From positions 2,976,001 through 3,040,000 of the forward strand of contig NZ_CP107928.1 of the NCBI RefSeq assembly GCF_036030735.1: 64,000 nucleotides of DNA. The letters run 5' to 3'. The translations under genes and the position numbers were made by a program. Shown one piece after another: positions 45,323-54,154 of this stretch. The notes beneath the pieces were generated by a model. That model was not told the DNA's origin, searched no databases, and saw nothing but the letters and a program-made list of their open reading frames with translations. Within the stretch, counting starts at the first letter, position 1. Each line of letters opens with the position of its first letter. Origin of the DNA: Streptomyces sp. NBC_00425 (lineage in GTDB: Bacteria > Actinomycetota > Actinomycetes > Streptomycetales > Streptomycetaceae).

Positions 45323-47395
45323 TCATCGGACCCTGCCGCGCAGGGTCGTGAGCAGATACGCGCAGAGCAGCGCGGCGAGGGACAACGCCATTGCCCCGCC
45401 GACGGGTTGGCCGAGCACGCGCGCCGCGGCGTCCACGTATCGCTCCCCGCCGAAGGGCCACTGCACCAGAAGCGTCTCGCGCAACCGCATCGAGAGTCCG
45501 GCCGCCGTCCGCACGGACGCGCTCTCCACGGCCTTCTGTACTACGGGCACGACGACGACGGGTACCGCGAGCACCGCCGCCAGCCCTGCCGTGGTGGACC
45601 GGAAGACGCCGGCCGCCAGTACCCCCGCCCAGGCGCAGCCGACCACCAGCCCGAGCCAACTCGCGCCGAGCGACATCCAGTCCGCGGGAACTCGGGCGAG
45701 CTCCTGTCCGTAGACGAGGTAGAGCGCCTCGGCGTCACAGCCCACCGTGAGGAAGGCCAGCGCCACGGCGGTGACGGCGGCGACGAGCAGCTTGGCGGTG
45801 AGCACCCCGAGCCTTCGCGGCACGGTGCCGCGGTCCGCCGCCAGGGCGGGGTGGCGGAACTCGTCCCCGAAGGCCAGCGCGCCGAGCAGACCTGCACCGA
45901 GGGCCGCGGGCGGCAGCGGCAGCTGTACGGGCCAGGCGGCCAGCAGCCGCGCCTGAGCGGTGTGGCCCGCGCCGCCCAGCACCAGGGCGGTGACGGCGGA
46001 GACGAGCAGTACGGCGGCGCCGGTGAGGAAGCCGGTGCTGATCCCGGTGGCGCGGCGGATCTCGTAGCGGAGAGGGCGCAGCGGGGTGGGCGCGGAGCGC
46101 ACGGAGAGGGGAGGCGGCAGCGCGGGAAGGTCACCCGGAGCACGGGCGGCGGGGAGGCGAGGGGAGGGCGGCGCGGCCGTGGGCTCGGCGTCGGACTCGG
46201 GGCGGGGGTCGTCCGCGCCCACGGGACGATCCGCCAGGTCGGGGCCGGTCGGGTTGGGACGCATCGGGGCAGGGCCCGTCAGGGCAGGGCCGGTCGGAGC
46301 GGGGTGCTCCGGGGGCGCGACCGCGGGCGGACTCCCGGCAGAGAGGGATCGTGCCGTCGCGGGGTCGGATTCCGTGGACGCCTCCCCCGCATCCTCGGGC
46401 GCGATCTTCGCGGTCACGTCGGCCGCAGCCGTGTTCCGCGGAGCCTTGTCCCCCGGGGCCCCGTTCTCCACGGCTTCGTTCTCCACGGCCTTGCCCATCA
46501 CGGCCCTGGGCTCCGCCCTCGGCCCCATGTCGCCTGTTTCGTCCGCGAGTTGGTGGACGAGGATGCCGTGCCGGAACGCCGTCTCGCCGACGTCGGCGCA
46601 GCTGCTGCCGTACACGGAGAGCCGGTTGCCGTCCTCCTGCACGACCTCGACGGAGCGCTGCGCGGCGCGGGCCTCCCTGGTGAGCTGCGCGGCGAGGCGG
46701 ACGGCGTGGGGGCTTCGGACGGCCACCCTCGGGCGCAACCGGGTGCGGGCGAAGTCGGCGGCCTCCTGGTCGGCGACGAGCCTGCCCTGCTCCAGGGCGA
46801 GGACCCGGTCGGCGACGCGGGCGGCCTCCTTCGGGTCGGCCGTCGTCGTCAGCACCGTGCCCCCCTGCTCGGCGTGCGCGCGCAGCATGCCGTGGAGCCA
46901 GCGGCTCTCACGTCCGGACAGCCCGTCGGCCGGTTCGTCGAGGACGAGGGTGTGCGGGTCGGCGAGAAGCGCGCAGGCCAGTCCGAGCCGGCGGTCCATG
47001 CCGCGGGAGAGGCCGCCGAGGCGTTCGTCGCGCAGGCCGACCAGGCCGACCACCTCGAGCACTTCGTCGGCTCGCCGGACCGCGACGCCGGCGGCCGCGC
47101 ACAGCATGCGCAGATGGCCGCGGACCGTGCGGGCCGGGTGTCCCGGCACGTCTCCGAGGAGGACGCCGACCTCGCGCGAGGGGTGGGCGACGCGGTGCAG
47201 CGGGCGGCCTCTGAAGCAGGCGAGGCCGCGCCCCTGTTGAAGTCCGAGCAGAAGTCTCAGCACGGTGGTCTTGCCGGCGCCCGGCGCTCCGAGCAGCACG
47301 GTGACGCGGCCCGCGTGCGCCTCGAAGGAGACGTCGTCGACGGCGGGCGGAAGCGCCTTACGGGAATCGCTGGTCAGTCCGTAGGCCTGGATCAC
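45323..47395 (-). CDS. ABC transporter with ATPase and permease in one chain
   Basis: 690 residues. The N-terminal ATPase (about 1-220) has Walker A LLGAPGAGKTTVLRL, Walker B TLVLDEPADGLSGRE, and an altered signature LSRGMDRRLGLA instead of LSGGQ. A long Pro/Ala/Glu-rich linker (about 290-440) follows. The C-terminal part (about 450-690) has six hydrophobic segments like an ABC-2 permease (GALAFGDEFRHPALAADRG). D-loop and H-loop are weak (TTTADPKEAARVADR lacks the usual His after T), so ATP hydrolysis may be impaired. ATG at 47395 follows GAAGG. Always near whiH in Streptomyces as far as I recall; substrate unknown. Confidence 0.85.
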   Translation of the reverse strand: MIQAYGLTSDSRKALPPAVDDVSFEAHAGRVTVLLGAPGAGKTTVLRLLLGLQQGRGLACFRGRPLHRVAHPSREVGVLLGDVPGHPARTVRGHLRMLCAAAGVAVRRADEVLEVVGLVGLRDERLGGLSRGMDRRLGLACALLADPHTLVLDEPADGLSGRESRWLHGMLRAHAEQGGTVLTTTADPKEAARVADRVLALEQGRLVADQEAADFARTRLRPRVAVRSPHAVRLAAQLTREARAAQRSVEVVQEDGNRLSVYGSSCADVGETAFRHGILVHQLADETGDMGPRAEPRAVMGKAVENEAVENGAPGDKAPRNTAAADVTAKIAPEDAGEASTESDPATARSLSAGSPPAVAPPEHPAPTGPALTGPAPMRPNPTGPDLADRPVGADDPRPESDAEPTAAPPSPRLPAARAPGDLPALPPPLSVRSAPTPLRPLRYEIRRATGISTGFLTGAAVLLVSAVTALVLGGAGHTAQARLLAAWPVQLPLPPAALGAGLLGALAFGDEFRHPALAADRGTVPRRLGVLTAKLLVAAVTAVALAFLTVGCDAEALYLVYGQELARVPADWMSLGASWLGLVVGCAWAGVLAAGVFRSTTAGLAAVLAVPVVVVPVVQKAVESASVRTAAGLSMRLRETLLVQWPFGGERYVDAAARVLGQPVGGAMALSLAALLCAYLLTTLRGRVR

Positions 47396-47405
47396 CTTCA
47401 GGAAG

Positions 47406-47417
47406 ATAGCGCGCTAT
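47406..47417. promoter_or_regulatory. Palindrome ATAGCGCGCTAT upstream of the ABC transporter
   Basis: Perfect 12-base palindrome 11 bp before the start codon. It lies between the probable -10 (TATAGC overlaps it) and the ribosome-binding site, so a repressor could act there. No regulator is identified. Confidence 0.4.
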
Positions 47418-47476
47418 ATCCCTTTTTTCCGTGTACCGCACGGTCAGTCGCGCATCAGTGGTCCCGGTGCCGGATC

Positions 47477-48235
47477 TCAGACCTCCGGGCGCAGCATGGG
47501 CGGGTTGAGCAACGTCGCGCCGCCGGCCCTGAACAGTTGCGCGGGGCGGCCCCCCTGCCGGGTGGTGGTGCCGCCGGTGGGAACGAGGAAGCCGGGCGTG
47601 CCCGTCACCTTGCGGTGGAAGTTGCGCGGGTCGAGCGCCACGCCCCACACCGCCTCGTAGACACGGCGCAGTTCGCCGACCGTGAACTCCGTGGGGCAGA
47701 ACGCCGTCGCGAGGGAGGAGTACTCGATCTTGGAACGGGCGCGCTCCACTCCGTCGGCGAGGATCCGGGCGTGGTCGAAGGCCAGCGGTGCGACCGGTTC
47801 GCCGTCCCGGCCGTGCCCGCCCTGCTGGAGCAGCTCCTCGACGGGCGCCCAGCGCGCGTTGCTGGCGTCACCGCCCGCTCGCGGAGCCGGCAGGTCGGGG
47901 GCGAGCGCCAGATGCGCGACGCTCACCACGCGCATGCGGGGATCGCGCCCGGGATCGCCGTACGTGGCCAGCTGTTCCAGGTGGGCGCCGTTGTCCTGGG
48001 CCGGGACCCTGGGGTCATGGGCATGCAGCCCGGTCTCCTCCGCCAGCTCGCGCGCCGCCGCCTGGGTGAGGTCTTCGTCGGCCCGTACGAAACCGCCGGG
48101 CAGCGCCCACCACCCCTGGAACGGCGCCTCGCCCCTGCGTACCGCCAGCGCGCACAGGGCATGGCGGCGCACGGTCAGCACGACCAGGTCCACGGTGACG
48201 GCGAAGGGCGGGAAGGCTGACGGGTCGTAGGACAT
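47477..48235 (-). CDS. Nudix hydrolase with C-terminal winged helix, NrtR-like
   Basis: 252 residues. The Nudix box is intact: G-x5-E-x7-REL-A-EE-TGL within GFVRADEDLTQAAARELAEE (near residue 48). The C-terminal part (about 165-252) matches the NrtR winged helix, FTVGELRRVYEAVWGVALDP then NFHRKVTGTPGFL. NrtR proteins are repressors of NAD metabolism that bind ADP-ribose with the Nudix domain; some retain pyrophosphatase activity. With an intact box this one could be both. No NAD genes are adjacent, so targets would lie elsewhere. ATG at 48235; AGGA upstream lies inside a small palindrome. Confidence 0.88.
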   Translation of the reverse strand: MSYDPSAFPPFAVTVDLVVLTVRRHALCALAVRRGEAPFQGWWALPGGFVRADEDLTQAAARELAEETGLHAHDPRVPAQDNGAHLEQLATYGDPGRDPRMRVVSVAHLALAPDLPAPRAGGDASNARWAPVEELLQQGGHGRDGEPVAPLAFDHARILADGVERARSKIEYSSLATAFCPTEFTVGELRRVYEAVWGVALDPRNFHRKVTGTPGFLVPTGGTTTRQGGRPAQLFRAGGATLLNPPMLRPEV

Positions 48236-48248
48236 GCGGCGATCATAG

Positions 48249-48263
48249 TCGTCTTCCTGACGA
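48249..48263. promoter_or_regulatory. Candidate operator over the Nudix/NrtR-like gene start
   Basis: TCGTCTTCCTGACGA: perfect five-base arms with a five-base spacer, in a locally AT-richer stretch (CATAGTC..GATAAAC). It covers the ribosome-binding site, a place suited to autorepression. Confidence 0.4.
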
Positions 48264-48330
48264 TAAACACGCCCTTGATCAGCCGCATCGATGGCCGACC
48301 GCCGCCGCGAGAGCGGGCGGAACGGAGCGG

Positions 48331-50604
48331 TCACACACCCAGCTGCAGACCTTCGGACGCTTCCTCCACCATGGCGAGTCCGAGCCGGGTGACCCGTACG
48401 GAGAAGGGGGCGTCCGCGACCCGCAACCCCGTGAGACCGACCTCGCCCAAAGGCGCGCTGGGCAACGGGCGCAGGGCGACGGTCCCGGCCGGCGCGTCGG
48501 GGCGGATGCCGACGAGCGCGGTCAGCAACAGGACGCCCGCCGCCGCGGCGGTCGCGGCGGGACGGCAGGCGGCCGGGTGGGGAAGCGGCGCGCCGCCGTC
48601 CTCGCGCTGCTCCCCGGCGTACATCTCCGGAAGACGGTGACCGAAGGCCTCCGACGCGGCCAGAACGCCCCGGAGCAGCGCGGTGCTCTCCTTCTCGTAG
48701 CCCGCGGCCGCCATGCCCGCGACAGCGATCGCCGTCTCGTGGATGCGCACGGCGCCGCTGCGGTGGCCGAACGGGTTGTAGCCGGCCTCCTTGGCGCCGA
48801 GGCCGCGGAGCCCCCAGCCCGAATCCATGAGGGGACCGCCGAGCAGCCGGGCGAGCTGCTCGGTCTGCACCTTGTCCAGCAGCCCGGGGGCGTGGACGCC
48901 GCCGCCCAGCAGTCCGGTGTCGAGGAGATGGGCCGCCGTCGCGCAGAGGTGGGGCAGCGTCCGCCCGTCCGGAGTGCGTGCGGCGGCGGGCCTGCCCCCG
49001 CCCGGGTCGTCGATCCAGAAGTCGCGGCGGAACACGGCGCGCGAGGTCCGGGCCCACTCCCGCAGGGTGGCGCCGCCCGGTCTCGCGCAGGCGTCGAGCA
49101 GGTCGGCCCCGAGCAGGGCCGCACGATGGGCGTGGGCCTGGGTCTCGCAACGCACGGGTCCGTCGGGCTGGGGGTCGCTCAGGTAGGGCTGGTCCCCTAC
49201 GGCGCCGCGCAACCAGGTCAGGCAGCGCTCGGCCGCCGGCAGGAGTTCCTCCGTCTCGTGATCGGACAGTCCCCAGCGCCGCGCTTCGGCGAGGAGGGCC
49301 GGAAAGAGCAGCGTGGCCTCCGTTCCCGTGCAGCCCGGCGGGAGGTGCGGGCCTGCGTCCCTGCGGGGACCGGGGATCATGCCGGAGCGGGGGCCCGGCC
49401 CGGTGACCTGGGTGCGGGCCAGGATGCGCAGCGTCCCCGCGGCGAGGCGGGTGCCGAGCGGCAGCGTCATACGGGCGGCGGCCAGGGCGTCGGCCGGGGC
49501 GAGACCGCAGCGCCAGGGCGCTCCGGCGGCCAGATGCGTGTCCGCGGGGTGCGCGGGGTCGCGAACCAGCAGCGCGCGCAGATCCTTGACGCTGGTCGCC
49601 AGGAGGGCCCCTACGCGCGGATCGTCGCCGCCGGCGCTCGCCGGAGCCAGGGGGCTGGTCGCCGCGCGGCCCACGGCCCGGACCGGTCCGGCGCCCTCCA
49701 GGCGTACCCGCAGCTCCACGCAGACACTCCCGCCGGGAGGGACGTCGAACTCCCAGCGCAGCAGCCCCGCGGCGGCGATCGCGTCGGCGGGCGGCGGTTG
49801 GGCGGTGACGTACGAGGTTCCGGTGGCGCCGGACCAGCGCAGGCCGCAGTCGTGCACGCTGGCGGGCAGTTCGGGACCGGCGGCGCCGGACGCGATCGCG
49901 CCCAGGTCTGCCAGGTCGGTGCCGAGAGCGACCTCCACCGGCAGGCGCAGCGGCCGTGCGGCGGCACTGCGCAGGGTGATCCGTTCGACGCCGTCCGCCG
50001 AGCGGGTCCGTTCGACGACCACGTCGGGGTCCGGGCCGCCGTGCGGCGTGACGCGCAGGGCGGCGACGAAGCGGGCACAGTCGGCCGATGTCATCCGGGC
50101 CTGGACGACGAGCGGTTCGCGGCCCGCCACCCGCAGCAGACACCGGGACAGAATGCGGCGGCCCGCCCGGTAGATCCCGTCCAGGCCGTGCCCCGTCAGC
50201 TGTCCCTGGTCGGACGAGACGGCGAGACCCGGCAGGGCGACGCAGATCATCGCCGTGTGGGCGGGCGGCAGTCCGGTGGCGCGCGACGCTGACGGCGGCC
50301 CGGACGGCGGCACGGTGCCTCTGCCCGGCGGCGTGGACGCGCGGCGCGCCGCGCCCGCCGACGGGAAGCGGGGGGCGTCGCGAACGCCCTGCCCGACGGC
50401 CGGTCCCGACCCGCCGCCCGGCTCCTCGAGCGGCGCGGGACCTGGGTCACGGAGGGTGGACGGCGTCTGCGTGACAGGCGGCGCCGACGGGACCGGAGGA
50501 GCCGGTGGGGTGGGTGGTGAGGGCGCGGTGGGACCGGACCACGTGCGCGGGCTGTCGGGGCGGGAGCGTCCGTCGGCGGCGGAGGGCGGAGTCGGCTGAT
50601 GCAT
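48331..50604 (-). CDS. Glycogen-debranching-enzyme-like protein
   Basis: 757 residues. A Pro/Ser-rich, low-complexity N-terminal 120 residues precede a debranching-enzyme N-terminal-type beta domain (about 130-330: GQLTGHGLDGIYRAGRRILS, then VPPGGSVCVELRVRLEG). The C-terminal (alpha/alpha)6-like half (about 370-757) has PPGCTGTEATLLFPAL and ESTALLRGVLAASEAFGHRLPEMY split by low-complexity; I see SGWGLRGLGAKEAGYNPFGHR (21-residue region, residues about 625-645) typical of amylo-alpha-1,6-glucosidase-like proteins. The catalytic acids cannot be assigned with certainty. Probably acts on alpha-glucan in the cytosol; no signal peptide. Start ATG 50604 has only a weak site, and an initiation nearer MICVALPG is possible. 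Confidence 0.78.
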   Translation of the reverse strand: MHQPTPPSAADGRSRPDSPRTWSGPTAPSPPTPPAPPVPSAPPVTQTPSTLRDPGPAPLEEPGGGSGPAVGQGVRDAPRFPSAGAARRASTPPGRGTVPPSGPPSASRATGLPPAHTAMICVALPGLAVSSDQGQLTGHGLDGIYRAGRRILSRCLLRVAGREPLVVQARMTSADCARFVAALRVTPHGGPDPDVVVERTRSADGVERITLRSAAARPLRLPVEVALGTDLADLGAIASGAAGPELPASVHDCGLRWSGATGTSYVTAQPPPADAIAAAGLLRWEFDVPPGGSVCVELRVRLEGAGPVRAVGRAATSPLAPASAGGDDPRVGALLATSVKDLRALLVRDPAHPADTHLAAGAPWRCGLAPADALAAARMTLPLGTRLAAGTLRILARTQVTGPGPRSGMIPGPRRDAGPHLPPGCTGTEATLLFPALLAEARRWGLSDHETEELLPAAERCLTWLRGAVGDQPYLSDPQPDGPVRCETQAHAHRAALLGADLLDACARPGGATLREWARTSRAVFRRDFWIDDPGGGRPAAARTPDGRTLPHLCATAAHLLDTGLLGGGVHAPGLLDKVQTEQLARLLGGPLMDSGWGLRGLGAKEAGYNPFGHRSGAVRIHETAIAVAGMAAAGYEKESTALLRGVLAASEAFGHRLPEMYAGEQREDGGAPLPHPAACRPAATAAAAGVLLLTALVGIRPDAPAGTVALRPLPSAPLGEVGLTGLRVADAPFSVRVTRLGLAMVEEASEGLQLGV

Positions 50605-50828
50605 GGGTGACTTCTTCTGCTCTCTGTGCGCCTCGGCATGGTCGAGGCCTGGTGGAAGGCTTCGGCAGGGGCGGGTGCGCGCGGCGGTCCACCCGTGCGG
50701 GCGTTCCGCCACTCAGGTGAACGGGGCTGGACTCCCCCAGGTCACGCACCGGGCTGCGGGCCCCACCGAATGGCGGCGGACTCGCCCGGCACTCCGGTGC
50801 CCGCGCCCGGCGATGCCGCTCCGGCCCC

Positions 50829-52688
50829 TCACGACCTGCCGGGGGCGGTGTCACCGTCGGATCGTGCGCCTTCGGGGCGGGTGCCACGACGCCGCGCGGA
50901 GGCCTTGCCTGCGGGGCGTGGCCGGGACTGGCCCCGGCCGGCCGCAGCGCGACGGGCGGGATGCGGCTTCTGTGGGTGGGTGCGGGGTGCTCGCGCCGCC
51001 GGAACGCCGCTTGCCGGTTCCGTCCCCGGGAGCGGGGCTGCGGGCCCCTCCCCTGCTTCCGGTCCCGCCCCGGTTTCCCGCACAGCCCCCGTTTCCGCTT
51101 CCTTCCCCGTTTCCGGCGTCTGCCGCCATGTCGGGTTCTCTCCTGTTTCCGGCGTCTGCCGCCTTGTCGGCTTCTCTCCCGCTTCCGGCTTCTCTCCCGC
51201 TTCCGGCGTCTGCACCGCTGTCGGCGTCTGTACCGCCTCCGCCTCCCGTTGCACCTGCTCCCGGGTTACCTGCTTCCGGGTTGCCTGCTCCCGGGTTGCC
51301 TGCTCCGGGTGCGCCTCCTCCCCCGTGCCGGGTGCCGTGGGGTGCGCGCGTCCCGTGCGTTCGGCTCGGAGGCAGCGGCGTACCGACTCGGGGTCGAGGC
51401 CTTCGTTGCAGGCCTGGTGCAGGAGGCGGGCGAAGAGATACCCGGGGTCGGCGCCCAGGGCCATCGCCAGGGCCTCCCTGGCCTCGAGCTCGTCGCCGCT
51501 CGACCAGGCCACCCAGCCGGCCAGGGTGAGGGGCGCCGCCGCGTGTTCGCCGTACGGTCCGACACAGCGGCGGGCCAGCGCGCGCCACAGACGCAGCGCC
51601 GGGGCGGCCTCGTCGCCCTCCATCCACTCCGCCGCCCGGTCGCGCGTCATCCGGTCCTGCAGGCCGAGGATCAGAGCGGCGGCTTCGTCCGGTCCGAGCA
51701 GTACGTCGTCCCGGCGGTCGGCCGCCAGGGAGCCCGGCACGGCCGGCGCCTCGGCGAGGCGCCGCATGACGTGCCGAGCCAGTGCGAGCGTCTCGTCGGC
51801 CACCGACGTGCGGCTCGCCTCGTCGAGGATCCGCGGGACGAGCGCCAGGCCCGCGGTGTCCAGGGCGATCTCCTGCTCCAGGGCGACGGCGGTCTCCAAA
51901 GGCTGCAGCCGAGCGCGCAGTTCGCGCAGGGTGCCTCGGACCTGGATGCCGGCGTAGGTCGCGGCCGCGGCCAGGACGGAGGTCCCGGGCAGTCCCATCG
52001 GCACGCCCTCGACCGGGCAGCAGCCCTGGCCCGCGCAGCAGTACGACCAGAAGCGGCCGTCCGCGATGCAGAGCGCCTCGATCACCGGAACATCGAGACG
52101 CCCGCACGCCACCCGCAGTTGTTGGGCCAGTGGCTGCAGCCGTTCCATGGTCCGACGGCCCGTCTCGCCCCTCGCCGGTTCCTGGCAGAGGTAGGCGACC
52201 ATCTGCGCGGGGCGGGCGCCCCGGCGCTCACCGCCCGTCACCAGCCCTCGCGCCAACTGGTCGGCGACGGCCGGCCAGTCGTCGGGATTCGCGGGGATGC
52301 CGAGCCTGGCCCGGCCGCCGAACCGGCCCCGCCCGCCCTCGTCGTGCAGGGCGACCAGGACGATGCTGTCCTCCGGCCGGTAGCCGAGCAGGTAGGGCAG
52401 AGCGTCGGCCAGTTCCTCCGGGGTGCGCAGGGTGACCTGGTGAACGGCGGCACCCCACACCTCCTGACCTCCCTCGCCCGGGTCATGCCCTTCCGGGTCA
52501 TGCCCTTCCCGGTCATGACCCTCCCTGTCAGGTCCTTTCCCGTCAGGTCCTTTCCCGTGTCGCCCGTCCCGACGATCGCCCTCCCCTCGACGTCCCTTGC
52601 CGTCGGGGGCATCCGGCCGCCCGACCTCTGCCCAGTCGGTAATGTCGCTGTTTTCGGGGGTTCCCGTGGCTTCGCTGTGGTTCGTCAT
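50829..52688 (-). CDS. DUF4192 family protein with repetitive termini
   Basis: 619 residues. The DUF4192 domain covers about 80-400 (VTLRTPEELADALPYLLGYR, GRFWSYCCAGQGCCPVEGVP, RMTRDRAAEWMEGDE) and its role is unknown; it is widespread in Actinobacteria. The N-terminal 75 residues contain short repeats of DGKGPD/REGHDPEGHD type. The C-terminal 200 are repeat-rich (EQATREQATRKQVTREQ, then TPETGEN-like 12-residue units) and end Arg/Pro-rich. The termini look disordered and the repeats are visible in the DNA. ATG at 52688. It is followed by the debranching-like gene after 224 bp. Confidence 0.82.
   Translation of the reverse strand: MTNHSEATGTPENSDITDWAEVGRPDAPDGKGRRGEGDRRDGRHGKGPDGKGPDREGHDREGHDPEGHDPGEGGQEVWGAAVHQVTLRTPEELADALPYLLGYRPEDSIVLVALHDEGGRGRFGGRARLGIPANPDDWPAVADQLARGLVTGGERRGARPAQMVAYLCQEPARGETGRRTMERLQPLAQQLRVACGRLDVPVIEALCIADGRFWSYCCAGQGCCPVEGVPMGLPGTSVLAAAATYAGIQVRGTLRELRARLQPLETAVALEQEIALDTAGLALVPRILDEASRTSVADETLALARHVMRRLAEAPAVPGSLAADRRDDVLLGPDEAAALILGLQDRMTRDRAAEWMEGDEAAPALRLWRALARRCVGPYGEHAAAPLTLAGWVAWSSGDELEAREALAMALGADPGYLFARLLHQACNEGLDPESVRRCLRAERTGRAHPTAPGTGEEAHPEQATREQATRKQVTREQVQREAEAVQTPTAVQTPEAGEKPEAGEKPTRRQTPETGENPTWRQTPETGKEAETGAVRETGAGPEAGEGPAAPLPGTEPASGVPAARAPRTHPQKPHPARRAAAGRGQSRPRPAGKASARRRGTRPEGARSDGDTAPGRS
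51110..51199. repeat. 36-bp and 18-bp tandem repeats in the DUF4192 gene
   Basis: Two near-identical 36-bp units (51110-51145, 51146-51181) beginning TTTCCGGCGTCTGCCGCC, then a shortened 18-bp unit (51182-51199) and a further divergent copy. They encode TPETGE-type protein repeats, 12 residues per unit. Length is a multiple of three, so number can vary without breaking the frame. Confidence 0.85.
51255..51311. repeat. 15-bp tandem repeat in the DUF4192 gene
   Basis: Three complete copies and a partial fourth of CTGCTCCCGGGTTRC (51255-51269, 51270-51284, 51285-51299, then partial). They encode the EQATR/KQVTR five-residue repeats. Confidence 0.85.
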
Positions 52689-52770
52689 GCCCCGACGATC
52701 TCGCGGATCGCAAAGTTGCGCTCAGCCTGTGGATAAGTCAGGTCGGAGACATGTCAGCCGAGCCGCTCGG

Positions 52771-53829
52771 TCAACCGACGTGCGGAGCCGGCACCGTCGC
52801 GTTGAGCGCGGTGACGATCGTCTCCTCCTCGTAGGTGAAGTGGTTCTCGAGCCGGTCCGCCAGCCGCTCGAGCTCCTCCCGCAGCCGCCTCGGGTCGGAC
52901 TCGCCGGGGACGAACCCGTCCACGAGTCGCCGGATGGCCTCCTGGGCTCGGGCCACCGCCTTGTGCTCGTCCCCGAGCTGGGCCAAAGCCGGTGCCAGGG
53001 CGGGGAACTGTTTCGCGAGCGCCGGGAACACGGCCATGTCCTCGCCGCCGTGATGCTTTGTCAGCGCGCCGCAGAAGTCGAGGCAGTGGGTGCGCATCTG
53101 CCGGGCGAGGTCCGGTGTGGTCCGCTCGATCCTCTCGGCGCTGCCCTCGACCAGCCGATCGGCCTGTTCGCGCAACGTCTTCAGCTCGTCCCGCAGCCAG
53201 TCGTGCACCTCGACGATCCAGTCGCCCATCCCTTTGACCCGTTCCGCCCCGGGCACCGGGCCGATCCGGTGCAGCACGATCACCGGGATCTCCCGTGACG
53301 TCCGGGCCTGATGGTCGGCGTAGCCAGGCGCCTCCTCGACCACGCGGCCGAAAAGCTCGTCGCGCTCTCGGCCTTGCGGAACGGCCGCGATCGCCTGGTA
53401 GGTGTCGGCGCCGGTCTCCACCGTCACGATCGGGTTCCTGCGGATGTTGTGATACCAATCGGGGTGTTTGTCGGCGCCGTTCGCGGAGGCGACGACGACG
53501 CCTTTCCCGTCGAATTCGAGATACCCCAGGATGCTTTCGCGGCGCAGGCCGGTCCTGGCCCCGACGGTCGTCAACACGGTCAGGGTCCAGCCTTCGAACA
53601 TGCCGCCCAGCCTGCCCTCGTTGGCGCGAAACTCGGCGATGACCCCACGCTGGAATTCATGGACGTCGAAGCCCGTCCAGTCCCCCGCTTGCTCCTGCCA
53701 GGCCTCGGCTTGCTCATTTCGCCGCCCGGCCTGCTCATTTCCCCACTCGGCCCGCTCATTTCGCGGCCCGGGCTGCTCGTTCCGCCGTCCGACCTGCTCC
53801 TGCCGCGTCCCGGCCCGTTCCTCGCTCAT
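52771..53829 (-). CDS. F420-dependent nitroreductase-like protein fused to hemerythrin domain
   Basis: 352 residues. A repetitive Arg/Asn/Glu-Gln-rich N-terminus (about 1-50, NEQ-containing units) precedes a split-barrel domain of the Ddn/DUF385 deazaflavin nitroreductase family (about 65-190: LTTVGARTGLRRESILGYLE, KHPDWYHNIRRNPIVTVETG, REIPVIVLHRIG). Residues about 205-345 are a hemerythrin HHE domain with iron-ligand histidines and acids in DWIVEVHDWLRDEL, HCLDFCGALTKHHGGED, LGDEHKAVA and NHFTYEEETI. ATG at 53829 has AAAGG six bases upstream. The fusion suggests an F420H2-linked redox enzyme that senses or uses a diiron centre (oxygen or NO), an inference from domains. Monocistronic. Confidence 0.87.
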   Translation of the reverse strand: MSEERAGTRQEQVGRRNEQPGPRNERAEWGNEQAGRRNEQAEAWQEQAGDWTGFDVHEFQRGVIAEFRANEGRLGGMFEGWTLTVLTTVGARTGLRRESILGYLEFDGKGVVVASANGADKHPDWYHNIRRNPIVTVETGADTYQAIAAVPQGRERDELFGRVVEEAPGYADHQARTSREIPVIVLHRIGPVPGAERVKGMGDWIVEVHDWLRDELKTLREQADRLVEGSAERIERTTPDLARQMRTHCLDFCGALTKHHGGEDMAVFPALAKQFPALAPALAQLGDEHKAVARAQEAIRRLVDGFVPGESDPRRLREELERLADRLENHFTYEEETIVTALNATVPAPHVG

Positions 53830-54154
53830 GCGCTGCCTTTCGGTGTCGGCTGATCGCAGAGAGACAGCCACGCCACCGGAAATCGACACACGAATGCCCC
53901 GCATACCTACGCAGTGAAAATGGGCGCAGCAATCCCCGGGTGGGATCGACGAGCTGCGAGAGACGGAACGGTGCCGATCTCTGTAATGGCGAGTAGCCGC
54001 TACCTCCATGCGTAGGCCCATACGGGGCTCGGCAAAACCGTAACACCGCGCCCATGCGCCCGGCAACGTTCATTCGGCGTTCCGCCTGCCGGGCAAACGG
54101 CTCTCACCGAAAGGGAAGTCGGGTCCTCGCGCAGAGGAGCATGGCCGGGAAGGC
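53830..54154. other. Intergenic region between recQ-like and nitroreductase-hemerythrin genes
   Basis: 325 bp, both flanking genes on the minus strand. It must carry the promoter of the hemerythrin fusion gene and the end of the helicase transcript. I found no clear hairpin terminator and no recognised operator. The in-frame extension of the downstream gene through this region has no coding bias. Confidence 0.45.
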
